NCBI GenBank assembly: GCA_029747015.1
Contig: JAKOGI010000081.1
Span: 806,001-870,000, forward strand
From: Carnegiea gigantea
Taxonomy: Eukaryota; Streptophyta; Magnoliopsida; Caryophyllales; Cactaceae
DNA: 64,000 bases
Reading direction: 5' to 3'
Within the stretch, counting starts at the first letter, position 1, and every line of letters begins with the position of its first letter. The notes beneath the pieces are model-generated. The model saw nothing but the letters and a program-made list of their open reading frames with translations. It searched no databases and had not been told where the DNA came from. A program made the position numbers and the translations under genes. This document shows, piece after piece, positions 12,201 to 23,788 of the stretch.

Positions 12201-12526
12201 TGCAGTGGACAGTATCGACAGAAATGCCAATAGCATCAGCAAATGCATCCACCATTTCAAAGCCCACCTACTTTGCACAAGTATTAAGCAAACCCACATA
12301 AGCAAATTACACAAATGAGACTGAATATTCATTCAAAAAATTAGGTTCTTGAAAACTCAGAGAGAGAGAGAAGCAGACAAACATTATGGCGAGTGCCCAT
12401 GAATTTCTGGCCAGGGTTGCCTAATCCCACGAACAGCCATGGCAGTGGAGGAACTGCCGAAGAAGAAGATGTAGTGCCGAAACACCGAACATGGCAGCTA
12501 TTACCTCCGATCAATCGTCTTAGCAT
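9300..12526 (-). CDS. Peptidyl-tRNA hydrolase, organelle type, complete (8 exons)
   Basis: Exons on the minus strand: 12383-12526, 12183-12267, 12014-12081, 11717-11767, 11541-11614, 10672-10730, 10516-10592, 9300-9458. Every intron is GT-AG and all phases fit, giving 238 aa. The enzyme recycles peptidyl-tRNA by hydrolysing the ester bond to free tRNA and peptide. Family motifs in order: GLGNPG (34-39), GTRHNVGF (44-51), [12 protein letters not shown] (88-99), HDDMELPCG (118-126), [12 protein letters not shown] (133-144). The catalytic/binding residues Asn37, His47, Asp119 and Asn140 are all present. The Arg/Ser-rich first 29 residues (MLRRLIGG, then [10 protein letters not shown]) look like a mitochondrial or plastid presequence. 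The start at 12526 is chosen because an in-frame TAA lies upstream (12602-12604) and no other ATG intervenes. The C-terminus (FNREQKYKH...) is typical of the family. The gene is convergent with the pectate lyase-like gene. Confidence 0.95.
9459..10515 (-). other. Intron 7 of the peptidyl-tRNA hydrolase gene
   Basis: Donor GTAAGT after codon Arg of LARER and acceptor AACTAG before IDAAL. 1,057 bp with no recognised exon. A short word (TGTGGGGTACACGT) occurs twice near 9757-9865. Confidence 0.8.
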
Positions 12527-12920
12527 CAGCCTTCTTATTGAATCTTCAGAAGGGCAAGGTCGAATGAAGAGATTCAGAATCTCAATTGTAGATAGTTTCA
12601 ATTATTCTTCCAAATTTGAATCCGGGCATTCGATCATTAGGGTTAGGAAGGACTGAGAGCTGCATATGATTGTTGAGTTGCTTGCTGGCAAAATGATCTG
12701 CTATTGCCAATTACGAATGTCAATCGGCGGCAAGCCTGGCAGCCCGTTTGAGTTTCCAGGATCTGCAAATTAGGGAGTTTAGCAACATCTCATTCTGTAT
12801 TCTTTATGATGAAAGAAATGTGATAGCTTTAAAGAGGCATCCAACAGGGAGTGAAATGCAATACTAAGCATATTAGCTAAACTAATATCAGTGTATCAAT
12901 TGTCTAGGCAGAAGCTAGTA

Positions 12921-15000
12921 TTTTTTTTTTTTTCCCCATTTCCTACTTTCCATTGAATTCCTTTCTGAAATTATTGTCGATTTTTGAGTGTACATTTCCG
13001 ATCCAAAGAATCCGATCTTCTTGGTTCTATAGAGAAAAAGATTTCATCAATCTAATATTTTGCTTACATTTGTTCCACCCATAGACTTTGGCCGTGGAAC
13101 AATGTCCAAATTAATTTGTTAAGCAAAGCACTATCTATTACTTCCATCTTCCTTAATCCAAGCCCTCCATATACCATAGGTCAACCTTCAGTGTCATTGG
13201 ATTTTTTCCCCCCAGAAGAAATCTCTACTAATCTTATCAATCTAGTGATTAGTAATCTTTAGGTAACGAGAAAGATCTGATTATATGTGCAGGCATAAAT
13301 TCAATGTTAGCCTATGTTAGTGCCACTTTTCCGCTTTGAAAATATATTTTGCTTTCCAAGTTTGCAATTTTTCAACTATTCTGTTTACCAATTTTTAAAC
13401 AGTTTCTTTAGTTGGTATACCCTTAAAACTGAGCATCCAAGATACTTGTCAAGATTATCTTGGTGCATAATGTTGAACACAAATGACCCAGACAAACTAT
13501 TTGTCATTTGTCATGGCATTACTAGAGATTGTCAGTGACGATTTATGGAAGCCAATAAGTTGATCTGAATTTTAACAGAATTTATTCAGAGTTGAACTAA
13601 GCTCCTGATAAGATTTAAGGTTAGTTCTATAGAAAAGAAGGTCAAAATCGGCAAAAAGTAAACATGGAATTCTTGAAGCCGCAGGTGAGAAAGTGCCTTT
13701 CGAAGGACACTAGTTAAAACATCCATACAGATAATGAAAAGGTAAGGAGAGAGGGGATCCCCTCGACGAATGCCTCTAGTTGCTTAACGAAACCACAAAC
13801 ATTATAGAGTAAGACATAGTTGAGATGCACTCTTTGATCCATTCTACGTATTTGGGGTGAAAGCCCAGGTTGAGTAATGTGCTAAATAGAAAGTTCCTTT
13901 CTACTCTGTTATACGTCTTTTTCATGTCAACCTTAAGCACTACCCGGGCTTTTTTTACCTTTCATGTTTTTGAACTTATTCAAGATTTCATATGTGAGGA
14001 TTATGTTGTCATGAATAGACCGTCTTGGTACAAAGACACTTTGAATAGGGTCAATTATTTTCTCTGAAATCATCCACATTTTATTGACAAAATCTTGGAT
14101 ATGATTTTGCAAAAAATGTTGAACAAACTAATTTGTTGAAATTGTCTAGTCATTGTTGGATTATTAACTTTTGGGATTAATGCGATGATTGTGTGATTAA
14201 TTTGCTCAAGCAATTTTCCTTATGTAAAGAAGGATTTAACAGCCTCACATACGTTGTTGTGAATAATGTGCCAATAGTCTTGAAAAAAAAAAAAAAAAAA
14301 AACTTGCTTCAAAACCTTCAGGGGGTGGGGCTTTATACTTATTTATTTGGAAAATAGCATCTTCAATTTCATAATCCTAAATAGGTTTTAATAACATTTC
14401 TTTATCGTCCATGGTTACTAAGTTATGTATTCCATAATCCATATCAATAATGTTGACACCTGCCTGAGAGGATTTAAATCTAGTTGTATAATCATTAATA
14501 AACATATTTTCTACTTGGGCAGGTTCATCAACCCATATTCCCATGGCATCTTTGATTTTCACAATTTGCTTCTTGCCTTCCTTGTTTTCAAGGCTTGGTT
14601 GAATTAGCGAGAGTTTTTGTCTCTATTGACAAGCCATTCTTCCCTTGCCATTTTTCTCCAATATTTCTTATTAAACGGGTGCATTTTTCGTCTTCGCTTA
14701 ATTAATCTGTGGAGCCATTTGTTGAGGAGGGCATTGTTCGGATTCTGTACCAAATTTGATTTGACATGTAGAAGCTTCTCCATGGTGTTTTCCAACTTAT
14801 GCTTAAAGTTTCTAAATGTGTTCTTACTCCAAGATTTGAGATCTGGTTTAATCTTTTTGAGTTTTTGGTTCGCTCGGTACATAAGGATACCTTGAAATCT
14901 CATTGACCAATTCTTTTTTACTATATTATATGTGTTTTGTGGTAATGCATCCAAGATTGTTGACATCTAAAAGTGGTACCTCATCTAGGCAGATCTGTCG
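12921..15000 (-). mobile_element. Decayed LINE ORF2 remnant (minus strand)
   Basis: Read on the minus strand from about 15000 downward, broken frames give the endonuclease-RT linker (RRKMHPFNKKYWRKMAREEW-like, 14604-14966), the KIKDAMGIWVDE segment (14377-14562), RT motifs LGFHPKYVEWIKECISTMS and a SRGSPLSLP (GDPLSP-like) box near 13740-13880, a DFFWGG box near 13200, GGLGLRKMEVIDSALLNKLIW near 13140, and WKVGNG near 12945. Many stops and frameshifts. A T-run at 12921-12933 (poly(A) on the element strand) directly follows the WKVGNG codons, so the zinc-finger tail and 3' UTR of a normal LINE are missing. The 5' limit is approximate. Confidence 0.8.
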
Positions 15001-17290
15001 GATTTGTATTAAGGCAGACATAAGTGTAGTCGGAACAAGTAAATGGACATTTGTGACTAAATAATTAAGGAATAATTGCGTAGAGTCATCCCTAAATATA
15101 ACTCTGTCCAGTTTGTCATAAATTAATTGGCCTAGTAAATACCTTTTCCATGTGAAAATTCAACCCTAGACAATAGAATCAATGCAACATTAGAATCATG
15201 GAACAAAGAGAGCCTCTTTCAAAGGAAGGAAGACCTCAAAGTCATGGAGCCATAGCTCGGTAAGAAGGTGTGCCGATCATGGGGAATGAATATTTGGATC
15301 ATGTAATCCAATGAATTTCTTAAATCCAGCTCAAAAGGCTAGATACATAAACTCATAGGGGCAATAACAATAGAAGGATTGGTCTCATTTTGAAAGCCTT
15401 TTGTTAGAACATCATCATAAACCCGATTCAAGTTGTAAAACTAACACCAACAAAGCCACTTGGAGACCATAGTCTCGGTATGACAAGTTGGTGTTGATTT
15501 GGAATCAAAGAGCTAAAGGGCCAAAACAGAAGGAAGCCCACCAAAAGCCTCAGCAACAGATTGTAGCGCATTCTTGGCCAACAAAATAACCAAACAAGAC
15601 AACCCTTGCGCTTGCTACCGAGGCTTACCACTCAATTGCTGGGTAGGCTCAAAAGTACTACCATCCCTCCATTTTAATACCATAACTAATTCTATATTTA
15701 GAGGATGAGCCGATGAATTTACATTATTTGTGTGTTCCAAGAAAGGTGTAGTCTAAATGAAATAAATTATGAAAATTTAATTATTTCAATAACTATTCCT
15801 CCCGTCTCGAGAGTGGTTGTAATTTTTTTAAGAATATTTACTTTTTAACATATTAAATTTTGATCCCCATGCTGCACAAGAAGCTTTTAATAAAAGAGTT
15901 TTGCACAACTTACCAGCATTTTGATTATTTTAAAAAAAAAATCGTCTGTGGTAAGATGTCAAAGACTAAGTTCATTTCGTTACAATAACAATCCACTCAA
16001 AATTTCTTAATTCACAAATACTAAATCAAAATCAAAATGACACCAAGTTGGGGGTGAAATTAAACCAATCCTATGTAAATAACAGAATTCATGGTGAATA
16101 AATATCATGATAAAATATTAGAAACCTACAACTAGGGGGAAAAGGAGAAACCATGGGCCTCACTATGGCCTTCAATAATGTCAAAAATCAAATTAGGATT
16201 TGACTATAAGGGGGCTAAAATTCTTGACCAGCAAATACAAAGATCTGGGATTGTAACATTATAAATATTTAAATGTGGACACTTGGATTGTAACATTATA
16301 AAGTTTGAATTTTAGATTTCAACAAATTTTTAACCTTTTTAATAGGCTTTTTTAAAAAAATTTTATGAAAAACCATTTATAAGCTTTTAACATGAATCAA
16401 AATTACAAATTAAAGTTCAAGTCTTGTGAATGGCGAAAATTTGTGATGGCATAACTCTACACCTTATGAGGCCGACAGTAGCTCGACTCTAGTAAAATGG
16501 AGGATCCAAGACCCAGAAAAAAGAAAAAAATATCGTCTGACAGCGTACCAATCTCTACCCTTTCATCTTCTACTCCCCACGCACCATCGCATCTTCCTTT
16601 CCACCACCCATCTATTTTCAAGGATAGATGTCCAAGTATAACTGGGGCAAAAACCTAAATTTGCCCTCAAGAAATCTAATTTCGGGTAATAACAAACTTT
16701 TAAGATTTTTGCCACCAGAGATCCCTCTTCGATAGTTTCTAATTGCATAATTCACATATGCAATTGCAAGGATTATTCAGTAATTATTGCATAATTCACA
16801 TATACAATTGCAACTCACCATAGCTTAGTGATAGTGTCTACTTGTATTAGATCTTTGGTATATTAGCAAACATCATTGGTTCTCATGTCTTCTGTTGCAT
16901 CATACAATTCATATATTGTGTCTTTAATATTAATGAGTGAAGCATTGCATTAGTTAGAGACCCTTTTTGTACCGAAATAGTATTAGAGAGTATAGCAGGA
17001 TTGTAGGAAGATGGAGTAAATAAATGGAAAGAAAGAACTAAAAAAAAAACAAGCAGCAAAATAGTAGGTACGCCACATTGTCAGTATAAGATGTTCATGG
17101 AAGGCAGCCTCAATTCTCCCCCAGTTGCTAAGGCCCACAAAATAAGAGCAAAGGTGAAAGAAAAGAGACTACGAAGATGCAAGCGCTTTTTGGTATGAAA
17201 TCCTATCACTCTTGCCCTTTTTTTTGGGTCGACAGTACTACAAATGATAGTATAATACAATTACAATATAATAAGAGAGGATGAATCGAC
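15001..17290. other. Intergenic; no gene recognised
   Basis: AT-rich DNA with short spurious frames only. The part to about 15640 may be more decayed LINE sequence continuing from the left, but I see no diagnostic motif. No RNA gene or bounded repeat was recognised. Confidence 0.4.
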
Positions 17291-17303
17291 GCTAAGACCT
17301 AAT

Positions 17304-17438
17304 ATACTCAAGACCCGTGGGTACTAGTTAGTTCAACTGGTAAAGTCTTTGAAAGTTGTTGCCAAAAACCGAGGTTCAAATCTCACCTATATCGGCATTC
17401 ACGTCTCCCTTTACGCCAATGTGTGTGTGTGTGTGTAT

Positions 17439-17471
<33 letters not shown>

Positions 17472-17503
17472 CACCCCTCCAAAACGTCAACATTAATCAC
17501 TAG
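17304..17503 (+). mobile_element. tRNA-related SINE-like copy with TG/AG microsatellite tail
   Basis: Contains an A-box-like TAGTTCAACTGGTAAAG (about 17327-17343) and a B-box-like AGGTTCAAATCTC (about 17370-17384) at tRNA-like spacing, followed by (TG)n then (AG)n at about 17421-17470. Candidate target duplications GCTAAGACCTAAT (17291-17303) and GCTAAGACTTAAT (17504-17516) differ at one position. The copy number and family are not known to me. Confidence 0.5.
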
Positions 17504-17516
17504 GCTAAGACTTAAT

Positions 17517-18140
17517 TGGCCTCTCTTGGCTAATGAAGTCCTTAAAATCTGAAGGACTAACTTCTCATAAAACTATTAAAAACAGACACAACTAAAAACA
17601 ATATCCTAAAAAATATATTGTCAGTAGATGTAGTTTGACTTTTGAATCATGTCATGGAAAAATATACATGTGACAAAATAGTAAATTATCTCTCAAAAGC
17701 CTCATTTATTTGCAGTGATCATGGCACATATTTAACTCTTTTTTTATTGAAATAAATCATTTTACTTCGTTTAAAGCCTTAGCTTTGGTCTTTGCCCACA
17801 AAAATTTGAAAACAAAAATCATAATTTGAATTAGATGTATCATCGGTAATACGTTTCATACTGTTTGTGAACCTAATAAGTGTTGGAAGTTTATATGCAG
17901 GCCATAAAAAAAAAAAAAAAGAGGAAGAAATTCCAACAAAACGTATTAATTTTTCATACCCATCAAACTGGTACCCATCAAATTAGACGTCATATAAATA
18001 AACAAACAAACAACAACAAATAATGTTTTAATTGAATAACTCAAACTCCAGCAACTCGATCAGCCAATTTAGAATGGATTGCAGTTTGCAAATAGATAAA
18101 TACTATTTTATTCTTTATTAAAAAAAATCCTTTCCTATTA
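17517..18140. other. Intergenic, AT-rich; nothing recognised
   Basis: Contains a poly(A) run near 17909-17923. No coding or bounded element is seen. Confidence 0.35.
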
Positions 18141-18149
18141 TAATTAAAG

Positions 18150-18490
18150 CCTAACTAAGGTAGGCAAGGCCTCTTTAAATCCACTGCACATCATCTTGGA
18201 CCCTTAGTGATGGTTTTACAGATCTGATTTTAACATGCTATGGTCCTTAAATCCAGGACATATGGAGTTGACACTTTTGGGACTAAAGCAATGGTGGAAG
18301 CATTGCCTTCTTTAAGCAGCTTTCCATGTTCAAAAAAAATCTAAGAAGGCTCTTATAGCATCACCCCAAGTACTTTCGAAGAATTGACCCCCGAAACCAC
18401 TAGCACCTAGGCTTTTATCTATCAGTTGAAAATATGCCTGCTTTTACATCAACTGTAGTGTAAGGTCGATTTTCAACTTCTAAATATCCT
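18150..18490 (-). mobile_element. LINE reverse-transcriptase scrap (minus strand)
   Basis: The minus strand gives broken frames matching the N-terminal RT region of plant LINEs: a SPG(A/P).GF-like stretch, then GGQFFEST(W)GDAIRAFLDFF, then a PKSVNS-like segment corresponding to the ALVPK...P..F.DFRPIS box. Short, full of stops, no flanks identifiable. Confidence 0.55.
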
Positions 18491-18689
18491 CCTAAAACTT
18501 TTTATGGGGGTCTATTGGAAATGGTCTCTCTACGAGTAGTTATGTGCGTAGAAGTAAGGTTGTCTACATTTGGGAGTATGTGTGAGTAGCACACACAGAA
18601 TAAAGAAGAGAGAGATTGAAGAAAGTAACGATTGACATTGTTCAATAGGATAAGTGGAGGCGGAGGGGATCTACTCTCTAATATAGTGC

Positions 18690-20899
18690 AATTAAACATC
18701 TTAGGGTTTTTCTCTGACTCTCTCTTATGTTCCAATGTATTTGTTTATTAAAACAAAAGTTTTAAGACTTTTTGTCAGTTAGTGTTACAAAAACGAATCG
18801 TACCCGCCGATTCGACCGATTCAATCGGGAACTGGGCAGAGGTCCAGTCCAGAGCTAGTTTTGTTAAACTGTCCGACAAACTAACAAGTCAAATCTGATC
18901 AAAAACCGATCAGACCGAATGGTTACGAGGCTTAAACCGATGGTATGAACCGAACAACCCGTTGGTTTTTTCGGCAGAGCCAAATTGACAGAGATAGAAT
19001 ATGAGCACCTAGCTTAGTACAGTGAGAAAGAGGACTGAGTAGAAGAGACGAAGGGGCTTGGGTCCCACGGTTTGGGAACTCTAGAAAGAGAAAAGCTCAT
19101 GAGAGATAGAAAGATGTGTGTGTGTGCGTGAGAGAGAGAGAGAGAGAGGGAGAACCAGTAGAAGTGAGAGACGAGAATGGAGAGGTGGAGGTGAGTAGCA
19201 GGTATCAGTAAACAACTTAGGGTTTTCCTCCCATTCTCTCTTATATTTCCATATATTTAGGTAGTGTTTGGTTGGGGGAGAATGGTTTTTCCGAAAAATG
19301 ATTTTTTAATTATCCGTTGCTTGGCACTATAAGGAATGAAAAATTATTTTCCAAGGACAATTATCTTCCCCCCATTGGAGGAAAATGATTTCCTTTTTGA
19401 GAGGATGGGAAGTTGATTTTCTTCCTTTAACTTTTTGATGATATGATTCGTTGAAATTTAGACGCAAAATTCGATTTCAACAGTTTGGATTGGAACTTAA
19501 CTATCCGATGAGAAATATTAAAACAAACTCAAATTTAAATTTTTACCTCAAATTTCTTTCATTTGATCGACATTTATCTCCACAATGACAATTTAATCGA
19601 CTTTTTTTGCCACTAAAACAATTTAGTCAACTCGCCATTAAAACAATTTCAACGGTTTAGATTGAAACTTGATCATCAGATAGAAAATATTAAAATTGGC
19701 TCAAATTCAAATTTTGAGCTTGATATTCTTTCATTTGATAAAAAAATTTTTCCAAAACGACGATTCAATTGATATTTTTCACCCTTTAAATAGTGCAGTC
19801 AATATTTTTCACCACTAGAATAATTTCAATAGTTTGGATCGAAACTTCATCATCGGATATGAAAGATTAAGATAGGCTCAAATTCAGATGTTGATCACGA
19901 CATTCCTTCATTTAGTTAACATTTTTCTCCGCCATGACAATTCAATCGACATTTTTTGCCATTTAAACAAATCAGTTGATGTTTTTGGTCACTAAAATAA
20001 TTTCAACGTTTCAAATCGAACTTGATTATCCCATAGGAAGTACTTAAAAAAACTCGAATATGAATCTTAAGCTCAAAACTACGACCATTTAGTCAACATT
20101 TTTCGTTATTTAAACAATTCAGTTGACGTTTTTCTCTTTTTTATGAAAAATGATTTATCTTGTACTAAACAATGGAAAATATGACATGAAGATCAATTTC
20201 TCTTGGAAAAGTATTTTTCATAGAAAATGATTTTTGGGGAAAACCATTTCTCTTCCAACTAAACACAACCTTAGTAAAAAAATTTAAGACTCTATTATGG
20301 GTGGGCTGGACTAGTGACTTGTCTATTGGTCCTTGTAATGGCTTTATCTCTATGAATTGATGTGAGATTGATTATGATAATTGTATTTTTGTATTTCATA
20401 CATAATATAGGTATAATAAAATTATATATATAGACTGTGAGGAATCTAATAAAAATGATGAATACAGTAAAGTTTGTATTTAAAAAAATTGTTAATTTTA
20501 AAAATTAAGATTATTTTTTAAGTCGATCTTGTCAATATTTGTCTTGGGGTTGACAGGGTCATGCCTGGTTTAATCCGATTCAATAATCAACCGAGTCAAC
20601 CGGTCCAAGCCAATCCTACTAGTCCTACTGTTTGACCCATTGATCCACTCCTCCGATCGATTTTCTTAACATTGATGGGTGGGCTGGGCTAGTGACTTGT
20701 TCATTTGGCGATTTCCATGGCTCTTTCTTAATTGGCATGGGATTGTTTGCGCTAAAATTTTAATTTTTTACTTGTATTTCATACATAATTTATTTATGTA
20801 TAACAGTATACATGAATGTGAGGAATATAATAAAAATAATGAATATGGCAACATTTACATTAAAAAATTGTTAATGGTAGAAAGACTATTTATTAAGTC
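18690..20899 (+). repeat. Diverged direct-repeat family (units at 18.7, 19.2/20.3 and 20.68 kb)
   Basis: The segment around 18690-18745 (CTTAGGGTTTTTCTCTGAC...) is repeated at about 19214-19259. The segment starting GGGTGGGCTGGACTAGTGAC near 20298 is repeated at about 20675 (GGGTGGGCTGGGCTAGTGAC). The second of these runs in parallel with the first until 20899, where the 17.7-kb viral palindrome interrupts it; the parallel resumes at 38601-38825. These are old direct duplications later used as insertion targets. Confidence 0.65.
19260..20270. mobile_element. Harbinger-like MITE, about 1 kb, with TTA target duplication
   Basis: Terminal inverted repeats GGTAGTGTTTGGTTGG (left) and GGTTGTGTTTAGTTGG (reverse complement of right). 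It is flanked by TTA at 19257-19259 and TTA at 20271-20273. The interior holds about four imperfect tandem units of about 150-190 bp, each with a TTTCAACGGTTTAGATTGAA-like word, a CTCAAATTCAAATTTTGAG-like word and TTTCATTTGATCGACATTT. No coding capacity, so non-autonomous. Confidence 0.8.
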
Positions 20900-21083
20900 T
20901 AAGGGTGGCAATTGAGTCGAGAAAGTGGCATACAGTTTTGTTTTTATTTGGTGAATTTACATATTTGTCCTTCTTTATTTATTTTAATTTAAACATTAAC
21001 TTATGATTTTGCCCTTTTCTTTTTTTTAGATTTCTTTTATTTTAATTTTAAATTACTCCTTTGCCCTTGTTGTTTTATTTTAT
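20900..21083 (-). repeat. Left terminal flank of the viral palindrome
   Basis: About 184 bp of AT-rich non-viral-looking sequence (GCAAGGGCAAAGGAG-like on the minus strand, ending at TAAGGGTGGCAAT). It recurs in inverted orientation at 38420-38600. It behaves like a long terminal inverted repeat around the viral arms. Confidence 0.75.
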
Positions 21084-21787
21084 TCAATTCTCATTGTCTG
21101 AGTAGTATGTAATTTGTGAGTCATTTATATCCATGTCTCCTTGATACTAAACAGTGTATATAAAAGTTAATTCTAATAATGCAATATTATCTTTTAATAT
21201 CTTCCTATTTCTAGATTCTATATTTTCAGGTAAAGATGATAATTGAGTTAGTCGAGATTTATAATGATTAAGCATTTGTTGACGAATACTTCCAGTTGTG
21301 CAGTCAAAAATTCTTAAAAAGTCAAATGTCTATTCTTCTGTATGATATTTTAGATTGGGTAGATAAAATCTATTTTCAGTTATATAATCTCCACATTGAT
21401 CTATTCTAGCTATAGTTTAAATTCTATGTCCGAGGTTTAAAAGATTTCTGGATGAAATCATTTTTTTAGAATTTTAACCAAGGCTGTATATAATAGAACA
21501 AGATAATCTTTTAAATATTCATTCAGTTCTTTAACCATTTGAGTATTTTTGTGGATAAGATGATTCAATAACTTATGATATTGTTTATAAGATTTGCGGT
21601 CTGAAATATCTAAAGTATTTTTAATAGTTTCATATGCTGCTAGAGAGGAACGAAGTAGGGCTTGGTGTTCTATGTTGAGTTTGTGATAGTCATTCCTTAG
21701 AGTGGGAATAGAACTAGCTATGGCAAAATGAGAGTTTCTAAGACAGTGGTTATGAAAATATGGGTGATTTGATGATAGTTCTGCCAT
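21084..21787 (-). pseudogene. Viral ORF after the primer-binding site (left copy), broken
   Basis: Begins with ATG at 21787 (MAELSSNHPYFHNH) and encodes a lysine/leucine-rich, probably helical protein (SDRKSYKQYHKLLNHLIHKN). A stop near 21458 and a frame change follow, then the reading resumes to a TGA at 21084-21086. It lies just downstream of the tRNA-Met primer site, where the first ORF of a caulimovirid is expected. I cannot assign a function; N-terminal part of the capsid/virion-associated region is one possibility. The counterpart is 35978-36655. Confidence 0.6.
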
Positions 21788-21838
21788 ATTTCTTTTAGTT
21801 TGATCAATTAGTAGGGCTCTAATTTACTAAGCTGGTAG

Positions 21839-21850
21839 GCTCTGATACCA
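21839..21850 (-). promoter_or_regulatory. Viral minus-strand primer-binding site (tRNA-Met), left copy
   Basis: The minus strand reads TGGTATCAGAGC, the 12-nt complement of the initiator tRNA-Met 3' end used by caulimovirids to prime reverse transcription. Intact here; the right copy (35914-35925) has one mismatch. Confidence 0.8.
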
Positions 21851-21923
21851 TTAAAGAGGGGGTCTGGCAACTTTTTGTAGAAAAAAGTTTAAAACTCTTT
21901 GATGAAAAGTCAATATTTGAACA

Positions 21924-22454
21924 TGTTGGGTTTATGGCCCAAATCCCTTTTACCGGCTACTTGGAATCTAAGATCATATTGTGTGTTTGAGATCTTCTAT
22001 ATTATGGAAATTATATTATTTTCATATTTTGGGTTGAAAATTTTTTTTCTTTTTGAAAAGATGAGGTTTGGTGATCAAGATACCGTGGTAGATAGGGTTT
22101 CTTCATCCTAACCTTCTTGCCCCTATATAAAGGGGACATACCTAGAATCTAAAATCACTCCAGTACTCATACATACATTGAGAAGTTAGAAGTACTTTAT
22201 GAGAGATTACAATAGAGAGGTTGTAATTCTGCTCTTAGATCAAATCACTGTGGTGATTGTGATCGTGTTGTATTCTTCCTGCTCATAGTGAATTGTTCTG
22301 GTGCTGTCGCCGTCCGTGGTTTTTCCCGCATTGGGTTTTCCACGTTAAATCTCTTGTCTTCTTATTTCTGTTTTCTGTTATTCACTTGAATTCTGAATCT
22401 CTAACTCATCCTATCGCTTCCGCTATTATTATTGCTCTAATATTATTCCTACCA
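21924..22454 (+). repeat. 5' LTR of the Copia element
   Basis: Begins TGTTGGGTTTATGGCCC and ends CCTACCA (the 3' LTR ends CCTAACA). A TATATAAAGG promoter box lies at about 22123-22132. Followed directly by the primer-binding site. Confidence 0.9.
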
Positions 22455-22480
22455 AGTGATATCAGAGCTTTGGTTATAGG

Positions 22481-23690
22481 ATGTCTTCTATCATGAAGGT
22501 AGATATTCAGAAATTCGATAGGGAGATTAGTTTTAATCTCTGGAAGGTGCAGATGAGAGCAATTCTCATTCAGCACGGGTTGTGGAAGGTTCTGAAAGGA
22601 CCTCACGTGAAACCTGAGAAGATGACAGAAGAACAGTAGGCTGAAGATGTGAAGAAGAGACGTGGGTCGTTGACGGAGGACGAATGGGAGGAACTGGAGC
22701 TGAAAGCGGTTTCAGCCATACAGTTGTGCTTGGCACCACATGTCCTGCGAGAGGTGCTTGATAAGACAACTGCGGTGGATCTTTGGGCTCGGCTGGAGGA
22801 ACTCTACATGACGAAGAGTCTCGCCAACAAGATCCGTTTGAAGAAAAGGTTGTATACCTTTCGTATAGCTGAAGGTACCCCTGTCCAAAAGCATTTGAAT
22901 GAGTTTAACTCTATTCTTGTTGACTTGCAGAGTCTAGATGTGAAAGTTGAGGATGAGGATAAGGCTATTTTGCTGATTCTGTTGAGGAATTAGTAGTAAG
23001 GGGTACAACAACTGAAAAGGGGAACGGTACTAGGAGTAAGAACCGTTCTAAGTCTAAAAATCCTCATGCTGGTAAGACCTGCAATTACTGTGGTAAATTG
23101 GGTCATATTATTGCTAACTGTTGGAAACTGCAAAAGAAGAAGGAGAAAGAAGAAGATAATTCTCCTGACCTGCTGAAACTTCGTTTGCTGAATCTGATTC
23201 TGATGGTGACGTTCTGTTTGCTACCTCTACTGAAGGGGGGAGCGATTCTGATTGGATTCTTGATTCTGAGTGTACCTATCATATGTGTCCTCACAAGGAT
23301 TGGTTTTCAACATATGATCCAGTTGACTCAACTGTTGTTCACATGGGCAATAATTCCCAATGTAATGTAACTGGAATTGGTACGGTTAAAATCAAGACTC
23401 ATGATGGTGTTGTCAGGACTGTATCGAATGTTCGTCACGTTCCTGACTTGAAGCGTAACCTCATCTCGTTGGGCACCCTTGAATCCAAAGGGTGCAAATA
23501 TTCAGCTGAAGGTGGAGTTCTGAAGGTCTCAAAGGGCAGTAGGATTCTGCTGAAGGGTTTGAGGCAAAGAGGCCTCTATGTCTTGCAGGCATCTACTGTG
23601 ACAGGTTATATAAAGGAAAGTTCATATAAGTCATCTCCCAGAGCTAAGTTCAAGCATTGCTTGGACTTAGTTGGTATTCGCAATATTTGA
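22481..23690 (+). pseudogene. Copia gag / zinc knuckle / protease-preintegrase remnant
   Basis: ATG at 22481 opens a Copia-type gag (FNLWKVQMRAIL). It has an in-frame TAG near 22636, then reads on through ELKAVSAIQLCLAPHVLREV and LWARLEELYM to stops near 22991. A shifted frame gives the CCHC knuckle CNYCGKLGHIIANC (23080-23121). A further frame gives WILDSECTYHMCPHKDWFS, where the protease DSG is now DSE, then the GAG-preintegrase segment NVRHVPDLKRNLISLG. The frame ends at a TGA at 23688-23690. Pol is absent, so the element depended on other copies to move. Confidence 0.85.
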
Positions 23691-23788
23691 GCGCCCTTCG
23701 GGGCATTGCCCCTTGGAAGGGGCGTCACCCTTCGGGGTGCGATGACGGAGTCAGAGAGTAATGTCGGATTTTGGTCCAAGGTAGAGAT

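Noticed and set aside
12527..12601. Upstream extension of the hydrolase N-terminus
   Set aside because: The frame is open to 12601, but it contains no ATG before 12526 and is closed by TAA at 12602-12604.
12393..12656. Plus-strand open frame opposite peptidyl-tRNA hydrolase exon 1
   Set aside because: The minus strand carries conserved GLGNPG and TRHN motifs and correct splice sites; the plus frame is a shadow.
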